Below are positions 38,229 to 48,029 of a DNA stretch of 64,000 nt, piece by piece (positions within the stretch are counted from its first letter, which is position 1; each line of letters opens with the position of its first letter). The position numbers and the translations under genes are program-made. The stretch is from Terrabacter sp. Root181 (GTDB lineage Bacteria > Actinomycetota > Actinomycetes > Actinomycetales > Dermatophilaceae): positions 284,699 to 348,698 of the forward strand of contig NZ_LMHU01000010.1 of the NCBI RefSeq assembly GCF_001428505.1, in the 5' to 3' direction. The notes under the pieces are model-generated. The model was given only the letters and a program-made list of their open reading frames with translations, searched no databases and was not told where the DNA came from.

Positions 38229-39716
38229 TCAGCCCAGTCGTCCGTTGATGCGCTGCGGGACGCCCCAGGGATTGGCGTCGCGGAGCGCGGGGGGAAGGAG
38301 CGGCTCGGGGACACCCTGGTAGGCGACCGGCCGGACGAACCGGTCGATGGCTGCCATCCCCACCGAGGTGGTGCCCACCGCGGTCGTCGCCGGGTAGGGC
38401 CCACCGTGCTGCTGGGCGTAGGTGACGGACACCCCGGTCGGCCAGTCGTTGAGCAGGACCCGCCCGGCGCGTCCGGCCAGGGTGGTCAGCAGCGTCCCCA
38501 CCAGTGCGTCCTGCGGATCACCGCAGACCGTCGCGGTCAGCTGCCCGGCCAGACCCGAGGCGACGGCGAGGAGCTCGCCCTCGTCGTCGTACTCCACGAC
38601 GAGGGCGGCCGGTCCGAAGACCTCCTCCCCCAGCCGGGCGTCGGCCAGAAGCGCCGCCGCGGTCGAGCGCAGCAGGGTCGGCGCCGGGGCGTCGGAGGGG
38701 TCATCGGCGGAGGGCATCCTCCCGGCAGCAACCTCGACGCCGTCACGCCGGGCCAGCGAGTCCAGCGACGCGGCATACCCCAGGCGGATCCGCTCGTTCA
38801 GCAGCGGGGCCCCGCTGACCTTCGCAACCCGCTCGCCGACGAGGTCGACGACAGCCGATCCGCGCGGAACGACCAACAGCCCCGGCTTCGTGCAGAACTG
38901 TCCTGCCCCCAGGGTCATCGAGGCCACGAAGCCATCGGCGACGTCCACCGGGCGGCGCTCCGATGCGCCGCGGGTCACGAAGGCGGGGTTCACGCTGCCG
39001 AGCTCACCGTAGAACGGGATGGGCACCGGCCGGGAGACGGCGAGGTCGAACAGTGCACGGCCGCCGCTGATCGAGCCGGTGAACGCGCCGGCAGTGATGC
39101 GAGGGTCACGAATCAGCGCCCTGCCGGTCTCGACCCCCTCGGTCATGGCGAACACACCGGCCGGGGCCCCGGCGCCCGACAGCGCGTCGCCTACGAGCTC
39201 GCCCGTCGCCGCGGACAGCCGGGGGTGGCCGGGGTGGGCGACGAGCACGACGGGACAGCCGGCGGCCAGCGCGGACGCCGTGTCGCCCCCGGCGACGCTG
39301 AACGCGAACGGGAAGTTGCTCGCCGCCCACACCGCGACCGGCCCCAGCGGGCGCATCATCCGTCGCAGGTCGGGTCGGGGTCCCATGCCCCAGCCGGGGT
39401 CGGCGTGGTCGATGGTCGCGCGAAGGTAGGAACCGAGCGTGATCTCGTCGGCCAGCAGCCGCAGCTGGAAACACGTCCGCGCCAGCTCGCTGGACAGCCG
39501 TGCCTCGGGCAGGTGGGTCTCCTGCTGCGCCAGCGGGACGAGGTTGGTCGCCCCGGCTTCGAGACGGTGCGCCACGGCCCGGAGCCAGCCGGCCCGTTGC
39601 TCTGGCGCCGACGCCGCGAGGACGGGGGCCGCCGACGTCGCGACGTCGAGGAGCCCGCCGAGCTGCGCCGCGGCTCCGGCGGGGGTGGGCGTCTCGGGCT
39701 CGTGGGGGGTCCTCAT
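38229..39716 (-). CDS. 2-oxoglutarate semialdehyde dehydrogenase
   Basis: A 495-residue aldehyde dehydrogenase close to the alpha-ketoglutaric semialdehyde dehydrogenase group (NADP type). Visible parts are [21 protein letters not shown] with the catalytic Asn, [28 protein letters not shown], the [11 protein letters not shown]lu and the nucleophile in [10 protein letters not shown]. It would make 2-oxoglutarate in the last step of oxidative pentose breakdown. The ATG overlaps the FAH-family stop by 4 bp, so it is the third gene of the pentonate operon. Confidence 0.85.
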   Translation of the reverse strand: MRTPHEPETPTPAGAAAQLGGLLDVATSAAPVLAASAPEQRAGWLRAVAHRLEAGATNLVPLAQQETHLPEARLSSELARTCFQLRLLADEITLGSYLRATIDHADPGWGMGPRPDLRRMMRPLGPVAVWAASNFPFAFSVAGGDTASALAAGCPVVLVAHPGHPRLSAATGELVGDALSGAGAPAGVFAMTEGVETGRALIRDPRITAGAFTGSISGGRALFDLAVSRPVPIPFYGELGSVNPAFVTRGASERRPVDVADGFVASMTLGAGQFCTKPGLLVVPRGSAVVDLVGERVAKVSGAPLLNERIRLGYAASLDSLARRDGVEVAAGRMPSADDPSDAPAPTLLRSTAAALLADARLGEEVFGPAALVVEYDDEGELLAVASGLAGQLTATVCGDPQDALVGTLLTTLAGRAGRVLLNDWPTGVSVTYAQQHGGPYPATTAVGTTSVGMAAIDRFVRPVAYQGVPEPLLPPALRDANPWGVPQRINGRLG

Positions 39717-40588
39717 CGTGTTCCTCCGTGGTCACGTAGGTCCCGCCCGACGACCCGGACCGGGTTGGTCAGGGCACCCAGACCGTCGATGGTGACGGTC
39801 ACGATGTCGTCGGCCCGCAGCGTGAAGGTCTCATCCGGGACGATCCCGGTGCCGGTCAGCAGGACGACGCCGTCCGGGAAGGACGTGGCCGCGGTGAGCC
39901 ACGCCCCGAGGTCCGCCGACGTTCGGGTCAGCTGCCTCGTGTCGGTCGCGCCGTGGAACGCGACCTCACCACCGCGCTCGATGGTGAGGTCGATGGCAAA
40001 CGGCTCGTGCGCGACCCATACCGGCACGATGGCCGGGCCGAGGGCGCACGCGCCGTCGTAGACCTTGGCCTGCGGCAGGTAGAGGGGGTTCTCACCCTCG
40101 ATGGACCGGCTGCTGACGTCGTTGGCGGGGACGTAGCCGAAGAGCTCACCGTCGCGCGTGAAGACCAGGGCCAGCTCCGGCTCGGGGACGTCCCAGCCAG
40201 AGTCGGCCCGGATGCCGACGTGGTCACCCGGGCCCACCACGCGCCACCCGGGCGCCTTGAAGAAGAGCTCGGGCCGCTCCGCCGCATACACCTCGTCGTA
40301 GACCGAGGCGCTCGCTGACTCGGCCATCCGCTCGTCGCGACTGCGCGCGTAGGTGACACCGGCCGCCCAGACCTCCTGGCCGTCGACGGGCGCGAGGACC
40401 GGCCCGGCGAGGTCGGTGAACGGTGCCGCCTCGACCGTGGCGCGGGCATCGTCGAGCGGCAGCGCGAGCAGGTCGCTGAGGCTGCCGTCGAGCAGCCGGT
40501 CTCCGTCCTCCGAGCGGACCAGCCAGCGTGGTCCGTCCGCCGTCGCGACGCGCCGCACCGAGCCGATGACGGGGTCAGTGGGACTCAC
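39713..40588 (-). CDS. FAH-family 2-keto-3-deoxy-pentonate dehydratase
   Basis: A 291-residue protein of the fumarylacetoacetate hydrolase superfamily. The metal site is in [12 protein letters not shown], with [27 protein letters not shown] and [15 protein letters not shown] as further family blocks. Between an IlvD/Edd dehydratase and a 2-oxoglutarate semialdehyde dehydrogenase it most likely acts as the XylX/AraD-type dehydratase giving the semialdehyde. The GTG start overlaps the upstream gene by 14 bp. Function rests on operon context. Confidence 0.8.
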   Translation of the reverse strand: MSPTDPVIGSVRRVATADGPRWLVRSEDGDRLLDGSLSDLLALPLDDARATVEAAPFTDLAGPVLAPVDGQEVWAAGVTYARSRDERMAESASASVYDEVYAAERPELFFKAPGWRVVGPGDHVGIRADSGWDVPEPELALVFTRDGELFGYVPANDVSSRSIEGENPLYLPQAKVYDGACALGPAIVPVWVAHEPFAIDLTIERGGEVAFHGATDTRQLTRTSADLGAWLTAATSFPDGVVLLTGTGIVPDETFTLRADDIVTVTIDGLGALTNPVRVVGRDLRDHGGTR

Positions 40589-42293
40589 GGGCCACCCCCG
40601 GGCCGGTGGCGCCGACTAGGAAGTCGAGGTCCGCGCCGGTGTCGGCCTGCTGGACGTGGTCGACGTAGAGCCGTTCCCAGCCGCGTCGGGGGGCGGCGAA
40701 CCCGTCGACGAGCGTCTGGGGGGGTCTGCGACGGGCGATCTCCTCCTCGGGGACGTCGAGGTGAAGGGTCCGGTTCGCGACGTCGAGCTCGATGATGTCG
40801 CCGTCCTGGACGAGGGCCAGGAGTCCACCCGCGGCTGCCTCGGGCGCGACGTGGAGCACGACGGTCCCGTATGCCGTCCCGCTCATCCGTCCGTCGCAGA
40901 TCCGCACCATGTCACGGACCCCCTCCTGCAGCAGCCGCTGCGGCAGGGGCAGGTTCGCCACCTCCGGCATACCGGGGTAGCCCATCGGCCCGCAGCCCCG
41001 CAGCACGAGCACCGAGCCGGCGGTGACCTCGAGGTCGGGGGAGTCGATCCGGGCGTGCAGGTCCTCGACCGAGTCGAAGACGACGGCGGGTCCGCGGTGG
41101 CGCAGCAGGTGCGGCGACGCCGCGGCAGGCTTGACGATGGCGCCGCGCGGAGCCAAGTTGCCACGCAGGACCGCGATCCCGGCATCGGGCAGCAGGGGGC
41201 GGTCGCGGGGCGTGATGACCGTCTCGTCCCAGACCGGCGCGTCGGTGAGGTAGTCGACGAGCGGCCGGCCGGTGACGGTGATGGGCGTCGGATCGAGCAG
41301 GTCGCGCACCTGAGCGAGGACGGCGAGCAGCCCCCCGGCCCGAAACAGGTCCTCCATGAGGAACTCGCCGGCGGGCTGGAGGTTGACGAGCAGCGGCACG
41401 GCGGCACCAACCCTGTCGAAGTCATCCAGGCTGAGCTCGATGCCGAGTCGGCCGGCGATTGCCAGGAGGTGGACGACAGCGTTGGTCGAGCCACCGACGG
41501 CGGCGAGGGCGACGATGGCGTTGGTGAACGACCCCGCGGTGACGACGTCGCCGATCGTGCGACCCTCCTGCACCAGCTCGACGGCGAGCCGGCCAGACTC
41601 GTGCGCCCCTTCCAGCAGCCGGGCGTCGGCCGCGGGGGTCCCGGCGAGGCCCGGGAGCGTCGTGCCGAGCGCCTCCGCCATGACGGCCATCGTCGAGGCG
41701 GTCCCCATCGTGTTGCAGTGACCCTTGCTGCGGATCATCGAGGACTCGCTGCGGAGGAAGGACTCCTGCGACAGGTTCCCGGCGCGCACCTCCTCGCTCA
41801 GTCTCCACACATCGGTCCCGCACCCGAGCGGCCGGCCGCGGAAGGTCCCGTTGAGCATCGGTCCGCCCGGGACGACGACGGCCGGGATGCCGACGGAGGC
41901 GGCGGCCATGAGCAGCGCGGGGATCGTCTTGTCACAGCCGCCGAGCAGCACGAGGCCGTCGATCGGGTTGGCGCGGAACATCTCCTCCATGGCCATCGCG
42001 GCCATGTTGCGCCACAGCATCGCGGTGGGCCGCACGAGCGTCTCGCCCAAGGACACGACCGGCAGGTTCAGGGGGATCCCGCCCGCCTCGTACACCCCGT
42101 GCTTGACCGACTCGGCGACCTCGTCGAGGTGCAGGTTGCACGGCGTGAGGTCCGAGGCGGTGTTGGCAATCGCGATCTGCGGTCGCTCTCCCGACAGGGC
42201 GTTCGAGGGCACCCCACGACGCATCCACGCTCGGTGGAGGTAGCCGTTGCGGTCTTCCGATCCGTACCACTCGCTGCTGCGCAGGCCCTCCAT
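40575..42293 (-). CDS. Sugar-acid dehydratase, IlvD/Edd family
   Basis: A 572-residue Fe-S dehydratase, first gene of the operon. The cluster cysteines are at C52 (LTPCNLH), C120 (GGCDKT) and C193 ([10 protein letters not shown]), giving the [2Fe-2S] pattern of the pentonate dehydratase subgroup. The catalytic Ser region [16 protein letters not shown] is present. In this operon it would convert D-xylonate or L-arabinonate to the 2-keto-3-deoxy acid. The ATG has a strong GAGAGGAG ribosome-binding site, and a 12-bp palindrome lies upstream. Xylose versus arabinose cannot be decided. Confidence 0.85.
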   Translation of the reverse strand: MEGLRSSEWYGSEDRNGYLHRAWMRRGVPSNALSGERPQIAIANTASDLTPCNLHLDEVAESVKHGVYEAGGIPLNLPVVSLGETLVRPTAMLWRNMAAMAMEEMFRANPIDGLVLLGGCDKTIPALLMAAASVGIPAVVVPGGPMLNGTFRGRPLGCGTDVWRLSEEVRAGNLSQESFLRSESSMIRSKGHCNTMGTASTMAVMAEALGTTLPGLAGTPAADARLLEGAHESGRLAVELVQEGRTIGDVVTAGSFTNAIVALAAVGGSTNAVVHLLAIAGRLGIELSLDDFDRVGAAVPLLVNLQPAGEFLMEDLFRAGGLLAVLAQVRDLLDPTPITVTGRPLVDYLTDAPVWDETVITPRDRPLLPDAGIAVLRGNLAPRGAIVKPAAASPHLLRHRGPAVVFDSVEDLHARIDSPDLEVTAGSVLVLRGCGPMGYPGMPEVANLPLPQRLLQEGVRDMVRICDGRMSGTAYGTVVLHVAPEAAAGGLLALVQDGDIIELDVANRTLHLDVPEEEIARRRPPQTLVDGFAAPRRGWERLYVDHVQQADTGADLDFLVGATGPGVARESH

Positions 42294-42314
42294 GGGGGGC
42301 TCCTCTCGATGGGG

Positions 42315-42326
42315 GGGTGGCCACCC
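42315..42326. promoter_or_regulatory. Palindrome upstream of the pentonate operon
   Basis: GGGTGGCCACCC is a perfect 12-bp palindrome 21 bp before the dehydratase ATG and just upstream of its Shine-Dalgarno sequence (GAGAGGAG on the minus strand). A TAGCGT -10-like box lies farther upstream. It may be an operator for a regulator outside the window; none is encoded nearby. Confidence 0.35.
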
Positions 42327-42351
42327 TTGACGCTACGCCGAGCGCCGACGT

Positions 42352-42545
42352 TCAGGTGAGGTCCAGGCGTCCTTGGGCGGTCAGGGTCTCGAGGATCTGC
42401 TCGTCCTGCTTGGCACGCTCGGGCGCCGTGCTGAGGAGGGCGTCCTGGGTGTCGACGACGACGAGGTCGTCGACGCCGATGAGCGCCACGAGCCCGCCTC
42501 CGGCCGCGGTGTCTTCGTCGGGGTTCCCGACGAAGTCGGCGACCC
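42352..42545 (-). pseudogene. Decayed 3' end of a manC gene
   Basis: On the minus strand, codons from about 42510 to the TGA at 42352-42354 read LVALIGVDDLVVVDTQDALL and end ETLTAQGRLDLT. This matches the last 45-50 residues of the intact mannose-1-phosphate guanylyltransferase at 45262-46350 (LVALIGVDDLVVIDTQDALL ... ETLTARGRTDLV) at most positions. A weaker VxDF match may extend it to about 42545. The rest of the gene, including the nucleotidyltransferase domain, is gone. Confidence 0.8.
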
Positions 42546-42681
42546 GTCGGGCCGACGGGGCACGCTCTACCGTGAGCAGCTCGCCGAGGCGGACAGACCG
42601 AAGCCCGTCGTCGCCCGGCGAGGTCGAGCGTTGGTGGACCTTCGTGTGCGAGCCACAGGAGTGCCAGCGCCCGTTGGCTGA
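42535..42681 (+). pseudogene. Decayed 3' end of an SDR gene
   Basis: The segment CCCGGCGAGGTCGAGCG onward reads PGEVERWWTFVCE, matching PGEVERFWAFVCE of the intact SDR at 37115-38086. A one-base deletion just after GAG shifts the frame, and the shifted frame then reads TGVPAPVG-stop, matching TTGVPTPRG-stop. An upstream GGCGACCCG match near 42540 lines up at the same distance as in the intact gene. About the last 50 codons survive. It abuts the manC remnant, with both 5' parts missing at the junction. Confidence 0.75.
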
Positions 42682-42749
42682 GCTGGCTGGCCCGTTGACG
42701 CGGACCGCCTGAGCTGATCCAGCCTGACGCTAGACGTCGGGTGGGTGCG

Positions 42750-43553
42750 TCAGGGGCGCAGCCAGCAGGTCCAGCGCTCGATGCGCAGGTAGCCGAGCCG
42801 CTCGTAGACGGGCTGGCCGTCGTCGCTCGCAATGAGGACGGCGCCCTGGTCGGGCCACGCCGTCGTCGCCGCCCACGTGAGCGCGGCGCCGGCGCCCTGG
42901 CCACGGGCCGTGGCGAGCACCGCGACGTTCTCGACGACGGTGACGCCGGCAGCCGAGTGGGCCGCGGCCGTCGCGACCGGGGTGTCGCCGTCGTAACCGA
43001 CGAAGACCCGCGTCGGCCCGACGACGACGTCCGGCCGGTAGAAGTCCCCCGGCGGCAGGTCCGCCATGTCCGGCATGGGGTAGCCCTCGACGAGCACCCG
43101 CTCCGCGTCCTGCAGGTGCTGCTCGGTCGTGGCCTCGCGGACGTCGAGCGAGCTCGACGGCGCCGGGGTGACGGTCGACGTGGGTCGGAACATGAGCGGC
43201 GGGTGCCCGACGAGCGCCAGCCCGTGGGCGGTGAGGTCGGGCGTCGGGAACGGGCTGATGACGATGGAGGACACGCCCTCGGGGTATGCCGCCCAGAGCT
43301 GTCCCACGGTCTGCTCCCAGTCGCGAGGTGGGCTCGTGACGATGGCCCAGTTGAGCAGTGCCGAGGCGCCGCCGCCGTGTCCGGCGCACCAGGTCGGGCC
43401 CTCGGAGAACGCGCCGCGGGCGGCCGTGGTCAGGGCGCGCGCCCAGGAGACGTGCGCGAGGACGGCCTGGCGCACGAGCGAGTCGGCCGGTGCGAGGTCG
43501 TCCTCCCAGCCGGTGGTGAGGTGTTCGCCCTCCTCGGGCAGCATCGAGCTCAT
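42750..43553 (-). CDS. GNAT-family N-acetyltransferase
   Basis: A 267-residue protein with a C-terminal GNAT fold: SLDVREATTEQHLQDAERVL starts the domain near residue 130, the acetyl-CoA loop VLATARGQGAGAALTWA (RGxGxG-type) lies near 213-229, and QPVYERLGYLRIERW is the final motif. The N-terminal 125 residues are a separate domain of unknown function. It is flanked by two decayed gene ends and a membrane glycosyltransferase-like gene. The substrate is unknown. Confidence 0.8.
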   Translation of the reverse strand: MSSMLPEEGEHLTTGWEDDLAPADSLVRQAVLAHVSWARALTTAARGAFSEGPTWCAGHGGGASALLNWAIVTSPPRDWEQTVGQLWAAYPEGVSSIVISPFPTPDLTAHGLALVGHPPLMFRPTSTVTPAPSSSLDVREATTEQHLQDAERVLVEGYPMPDMADLPPGDFYRPDVVVGPTRVFVGYDGDTPVATAAAHSAAGVTVVENVAVLATARGQGAGAALTWAATTAWPDQGAVLIASDDGQPVYERLGYLRIERWTCWLRP

Positions 43554-43643
43554 GCCACCACCATCGTCCCGCGGTCGGGATCGTGGTGCGGGTTCGGCCG
43601 GATCGGTGGGCGCGGCACGGCGGCCCGGCCAGGCGTGCCGGTC

Positions 43644-45248
43644 TCAGCCGGCGCGGCGGACGCAGACCTGCGACCCCGTGGTGCGCACGCAGTCGTAGCC
43701 CGTGGCCACGAGGGCGCGGACGCGCGCGACGTAGGCGTTCCAGCCGGACTCGCCGGCCTCGGGACGCACGGTGTCGTCGACGATGACGGCGTCTGCCCGC
43801 GGCAGGCAGTCGGCTGTCAGGTCGAGGATCGCGTCCGGCTCGAGCGAGTACTGGTGGAAGCGGGGGCAGACGAGCTGCAGGTGACCCAGCCCGACCGCGT
43901 GCGCGGTGGCGTCGTTCGAGCCCGCACGGGCGTAGGTGCGCACCTGCGGCAGGGCGTCGAGGACGACGCTGTCCGGCGAGTCGCGCTGGAGCAGCTGCAG
44001 GTTCGCCGGGACGGAGCGGGCGGCCGTGAGGGTGAAGTAGGGGTGGAGCGCCCCCGCCGTGAGGTAGCCGGTCAGCAGCAGCACGGCGACGGCACGCCAG
44101 TGCGTGACCCGGTCGGAGAGGCGCGCGGCGACGAGCGCGACCGCGAACCCGCCCGGGCCGGAGAGTGTCTGGGCGTGGTGGGGCCAGGTGGCGGTGGCCG
44201 CGATGACGACGAGCCCGAGGGCCAGCGAGACGACGACGAGGTCCCAGAGGACCGCGGGGGAGATGGTCTGCCCGGCGGCGTCGGGCGCGGTGTCGGGCGC
44301 GGTGTCGGGCGTCCCGTCGGGGGCCGTGTCGGGCACGGGCGACGCGGTGTCCGACGCGCGGGGTCGCCACGAGCGCGGGATCGCGAGCAGCACGACGACG
44401 AGCGTGGCCACCGTGACCATGCCGGCGCCGCGACCGTCCTCGGGGAAGGCGCGCAGGAGGTGACCGATGACGGGGCCGTACTGGGAGGCCGCGAGCTCAC
44501 CCTCGGCGTAGTCCGCGTTGAGCCGGAAGTTCTCGAGCCAGCCGGGCAGCTCGCCGCGCAGCCACATCGCGCCGATCCCGACCGCGAGCAGGGCGACCGC
44601 ACCGACGACGGCTCGGGCCAGCCCCCTCGGTCCGCCCGTCGACCGACGGTGGAGGGCGACGACGAGGAGCGCCCCGGCGACCACCGGGGCGAGGATGAGC
44701 TTGGTCAACAGCAGCAGGCCGACGAGCACCCCGGCCACGACCCAGCGCGAGCGCACCGCGCACGCGACGGCGGCGAGGAGCAGGGCGAGGCCGGGGAGGT
44801 GGGTCATCCCGCTCTCGTACGCCGGGCCCGTGAGCAGCAGGGGTGTCGCGCCGAGACCCGCCACGAGCGCGAGGCCGCGCCTCGCCCCGGCCGCACGGGC
44901 GAGGACGAGCACCGACACGCCGGCGCCCAGCACCCAGAGCACCTCGAGGACGACATCGGCGAGCGGGGACACGAGCCCGCCGATGGCGAGGGCGTAGTAG
45001 AAGAGCGGGTCCTTGTTGTCCCAGACGTCGACGTACAGGCGGTCGCCGGCGAGGAGGCGCTCGGCGACCGAGACGTAGGTGCCGTGGTCGCCGAAGGTGC
45101 TCGGCACCAGCCGCGGCAGCGTGACGGCCCAGGCGAGGACGACGGCCCCGACGGTCGCGATGCGGGCCGTCGCCGAGGCGGTCGGGCTGCGCCCCGGGGC
45201 CGGCGCCGCAGCCGGCTTCGTGACGGACGTGTCCGGGGCGCTCGTCAC
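43644..45248 (-). CDS. GT-C-like multi-spanning membrane protein
   Basis: A 534-residue protein with about 10-12 predicted helices. LVPSTFGDHGTYVSVAERLLAGDRLYVDVWDNKDPLFYYAL near the start is the first outside loop of GT39/GT83-like lipid-linked-sugar transferases, with Asp residues in the catalytic position. A Pro/Asp/Thr-rich linker of about 35 residues (repeats of DTAPD) lies near the middle. The C-terminal 140 residues are soluble, probably extracytoplasmic. It is next to manC, so a mannosyltransferase using a polyprenyl-mannose donor is plausible. The start is GTG. Confidence 0.65.
   Translation of the reverse strand: MTSAPDTSVTKPAAAPAPGRSPTASATARIATVGAVVLAWAVTLPRLVPSTFGDHGTYVSVAERLLAGDRLYVDVWDNKDPLFYYALAIGGLVSPLADVVLEVLWVLGAGVSVLVLARAAGARRGLALVAGLGATPLLLTGPAYESGMTHLPGLALLLAAVACAVRSRWVVAGVLVGLLLLTKLILAPVVAGALLVVALHRRSTGGPRGLARAVVGAVALLAVGIGAMWLRGELPGWLENFRLNADYAEGELAASQYGPVIGHLLRAFPEDGRGAGMVTVATLVVVLLAIPRSWRPRASDTASPVPDTAPDGTPDTAPDTAPDAAGQTISPAVLWDLVVVSLALGLVVIAATATWPHHAQTLSGPGGFAVALVAARLSDRVTHWRAVAVLLLTGYLTAGALHPYFTLTAARSVPANLQLLQRDSPDSVVLDALPQVRTYARAGSNDATAHAVGLGHLQLVCPRFHQYSLEPDAILDLTADCLPRADAVIVDDTVRPEAGESGWNAYVARVRALVATGYDCVRTTGSQVCVRRAG
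44277..44350. repeat. Imperfect 12-bp in-frame repeat
   Basis: Two exact and several imperfect copies of GTCGGGCGCGGT encode a DTAPD-rich linker inside the GT-C-like gene. The unit keeps the reading frame, so copy number could vary without loss of the protein. Confidence 0.6.
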
Positions 45249-45261
45249 GGCTCGCCCCGGC

Positions 45262-46350
45262 TCAGACGAGGTCGGTGCGACCCCGGGCGGTCAGGGTCTC
45301 GACGACCTTCTTGACCTCCTGGGCGCGGTCGGGTCGGGTGATGAGCAGGGCGTCCTGGGTGTCGATGACGACGAGGTCGTCGACCCCGATGAGCGCGACG
45401 AGACGCCCGCCCGCGGCCACGGTGGCCGTCGAGTCGATGCTGATGATGTCGTCCACCGGGCCGATCGCGGTGATGCCGGGGAGCTCGGTCGACTCGGCGA
45501 CGAGCTTGGTGAGCGAGTTGAAGTCGCCCACGTCGTCCCAGCCGAGGGCCGCGGGCACGACCGCGACGCGGCCTGCGGCTGCCGCGGGCTCGGCGACCGC
45601 GTGGTCGATGGCGATCTTGCGCAGGGACGGCCAGAGGTCGCGCATCCGGCGGGGGTCCCCGGCGATGGTGCGCAGGTGGTCGACCATCTCGACGTGGTTC
45701 TCGGCCAGCAGCTCGAGCAGGGTGGTCGCGCCGACGACGAACATGCCTGCGTTCCAGCGGTACTCCCCGCTCTCGAGGTAGCGCGTCGCGGTCTCGAGGT
45801 CGGGCTTCTCGACGAACTCGTCGACCCGGTGGGCGCTCGGCGCGCCCTCGACGTCGAGTGGCGCACCGAGCCGGATGTAGCCGAAGCCGGTGGCCGGCTC
45901 GGTCGGCTCGATGCCGATCGTCACGAGCTCTCCGCGCCGGGCGAGGACGACGGCCTCGGCGACGGCGCGCTGGAAGTTGTCCGGCTCGGTGATGACGTGG
46001 TCCGCCGCGAAGGAGCCGAGCACGGCCTCGGGGTCGCGTCGCTCGAGGACGGCAGCGGCGAGCCCGATGGCCGGCATGGAGTCGCGCGGCGAGGGCTCCC
46101 CGATGACGGCGTCGTAGCCGAGCATGGGCAGCTGGCGGCGCACCGCCTCCTCGTGGGCGACCCCGGTGACCACGAGGATCCGGTCGTCGACGAGGGGCTC
46201 GAGGCGGTCCCACGTCGCCCGCAGCAGCGACTGTCCCGACCCCGTCAGGTCGTGCAGGAACTTCGGCGAGCTGCGCCGGGAGATGGGCCACAGCCGGGTG
46301 CCCGAGCCGCCGGCGGGGATCACGGCCCAGAAGCCGGGGATGCCTGTCAT
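45262..46350 (-). CDS. manC: Mannose-1-phosphate guanylyltransferase
   Basis: A 362-residue enzyme making GDP-mannose from mannose-1-phosphate and GTP. The nucleotide-binding signature GGSGTRLWPISRRSSPKF occupies residues about 14-31, the catalytic FVEKPD lies near 170, and AGMFVVGATTLLELL follows. The left-handed helix repeats end in ETLTARGRTDLV. It is a monofunctional enzyme without a phosphomannose isomerase half. The ATG is set by the normal N-terminus; a TACGGT box lies 9 nt upstream. It supplies donor for glycosyltransferases in the window. A fragment of a related gene lies at 42352-42545. Confidence 0.92.
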   Translation of the reverse strand: MTGIPGFWAVIPAGGSGTRLWPISRRSSPKFLHDLTGSGQSLLRATWDRLEPLVDDRILVVTGVAHEEAVRRQLPMLGYDAVIGEPSPRDSMPAIGLAAAVLERRDPEAVLGSFAADHVITEPDNFQRAVAEAVVLARRGELVTIGIEPTEPATGFGYIRLGAPLDVEGAPSAHRVDEFVEKPDLETATRYLESGEYRWNAGMFVVGATTLLELLAENHVEMVDHLRTIAGDPRRMRDLWPSLRKIAIDHAVAEPAAAAGRVAVVPAALGWDDVGDFNSLTKLVAESTELPGITAIGPVDDIISIDSTATVAAGGRLVALIGVDDLVVIDTQDALLITRPDRAQEVKKVVETLTARGRTDLV

Positions 46351-46400
46351 GGGGGACACCGTACCGACCCGTCCGGCGATGCCCGAACCCGTTGGTGAGG

Positions 46401-48029
46401 TCAGCCGATGTCGCGACGCCGCAGCGCCGCGACGCCCACTGCGCCCAGTGCGGCGGCGACGACCGTGAGCGCGACGAGGGGCGCCCACTCGAACGTGCCG
46501 CCCGGCAGCGCCGGCAGGTGCGTGAACGGTGAGAGGTCGACGAGCCACTGCGGCAGGTCGAGCAGGTCGCCGAACTCGCCGAGCAGGAGGAAGACGATGA
46601 GCGCGGCCCAGGCCAGGCCGGTGAAGCGGGGCAGTGCGCCGTAGAGCAGGAGCGCACAGGCCATCACGACCCACACCGCCGGCAGGGTCGAGAGCGCGGC
46701 TCCGGTGAGGCGTGCGACCGTCCCGCCGACGTCGCCCGCGTCGGCTCCGTGCACGAGTCCGGCCACGGTGGTGCTGACGACCATGACGACGGCCGACGCG
46801 ACGACCGCGAGCGCGACGTGCCCGAGCGCCCAGCTGACGCGCCGGACCGGGGTGGCGAGGAGGGCCTCGAGGCGGTTCGTCGTCTCTTCGGTGTGCATCC
46901 GCGTGACGAGGGCGATCGCGAGGGCCGAGGCGCCGACGGCCGCGAAGTGCAGCTCCGTGGCGAAGTAGATGTCGGTGATGGAGCCGGCGTCGCCGCCCAT
47001 GGACCGCAGCATGTCGGCGACCTCGGGCGAGTCGACGAACGTCTCGATGCTGCCGGCGATCGACCCGAGGACGAGGCCGAGGATGACGTACGCGATGACC
47101 CAGCCGAGGAGCGTGCCGCGGGCGAGCCGACGAGTGAGGGCACCCGCGGTGCCGATGGTGCTGCGTTCGTGGCCGGCGCGGCTCGGCAGCACGCCGGACC
47201 CGAGGTCGCGGCGCTCGAGGAGCAGGTACGCGGCTGCCACGAGGACGACGTAGAGCAGGAGGCCGAGCACGACCACCCAGAAGCGGTTCGCTCCGTAGGG
47301 CGACACCTTGACGCCCCAGCCGAGCGGCGACAGCCAGGACAGGAACCGCGCCGGGCTGTCGTCGGCGGCGGTGTCGCCCACGGCGCGCACGAGGAACGCG
47401 ACGGCCAGGGCACCGAGCGACCACGCCGCCGTCCCGCGGGTGCTCGACGTCAGCTGGGCGGCGACGGCCGTGACGCCCACCCACGACAGGCCCATGACGA
47501 GCCAGGAGACGCCGAGGGCGACCGAGCCGGCGGGGTCGAGGCCGACGGCGACCGACCAGACGACGGTGAGGACGACGGTGAGCAGCACGGCGGACGTGCC
47601 GAGCAGCACGGCCGCCGTCAGCGCGGCCCGGCGACCGACGACGCCGGCACCGAGCAGCTCGAGACGTCCGGCCTCCTCCTCGGTCCTCGTGTGGCGCCGC
47701 ACGACGACGTAGGCGAGCAGCGCGAGGAAGACGCCCCCGAGGAGCACCGACTTGAGCGTCGCGATGGAGTCGATGCCGAGGCTCGAGATCGGCCCGTACA
47801 TCGCGACGAGCGCCGGGTTGGCGAGCGTCGACGCCATCGACGCCAGCGCCGACTTCAGGTCGGGGAAGAGGGCGAAAGTCGCCTGGGCCGACAGCGCGAC
47901 GAAGGCGGCGAGCCCGAACGCGCTGACCGGCACGAGCACCCGGTCGCGGCGGGCCGCGAGGCGCAGCAGCGAGGTCGTCCCGGTCAGGCCGATGCTGACC
48001 GGGCGGGCGGGAGCGACCAGCGTGGTCAT
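46401..48029 (-). CDS. ABC transporter permease (exporter type)
   Basis: A 542-residue protein with about 12 predicted helices in two halves, like permeases annotated as exporters of polyketide antibiotics. [14 protein letters not shown] after the second helix and [21 protein letters not shown] in the second half are the repeated cytoplasmic coupling motifs of this group. ATG 48029 overlaps the ATPase stop by 4 bp. With the ATPase and the divergent MarR-like regulator it forms a probable drug or lipid efflux unit. Confidence 0.85.
   Translation of the reverse strand: MTTLVAPARPVSIGLTGTTSLLRLAARRDRVLVPVSAFGLAAFVALSAQATFALFPDLKSALASMASTLANPALVAMYGPISSLGIDSIATLKSVLLGGVFLALLAYVVVRRHTRTEEEAGRLELLGAGVVGRRAALTAAVLLGTSAVLLTVVLTVVWSVAVGLDPAGSVALGVSWLVMGLSWVGVTAVAAQLTSSTRGTAAWSLGALAVAFLVRAVGDTAADDSPARFLSWLSPLGWGVKVSPYGANRFWVVVLGLLLYVVLVAAAYLLLERRDLGSGVLPSRAGHERSTIGTAGALTRRLARGTLLGWVIAYVILGLVLGSIAGSIETFVDSPEVADMLRSMGGDAGSITDIYFATELHFAAVGASALAIALVTRMHTEETTNRLEALLATPVRRVSWALGHVALAVVASAVVMVVSTTVAGLVHGADAGDVGGTVARLTGAALSTLPAVWVVMACALLLYGALPRFTGLAWAALIVFLLLGEFGDLLDLPQWLVDLSPFTHLPALPGGTFEWAPLVALTVVAAALGAVGVAALRRRDIG

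Noticed and set aside
42317..42712. A 131-residue plus-strand frame as a real gene
   Set aside because: Its first half runs antisense to the manC remnant and its end is the frameshifted SDR remnant; it has no coherent domain.
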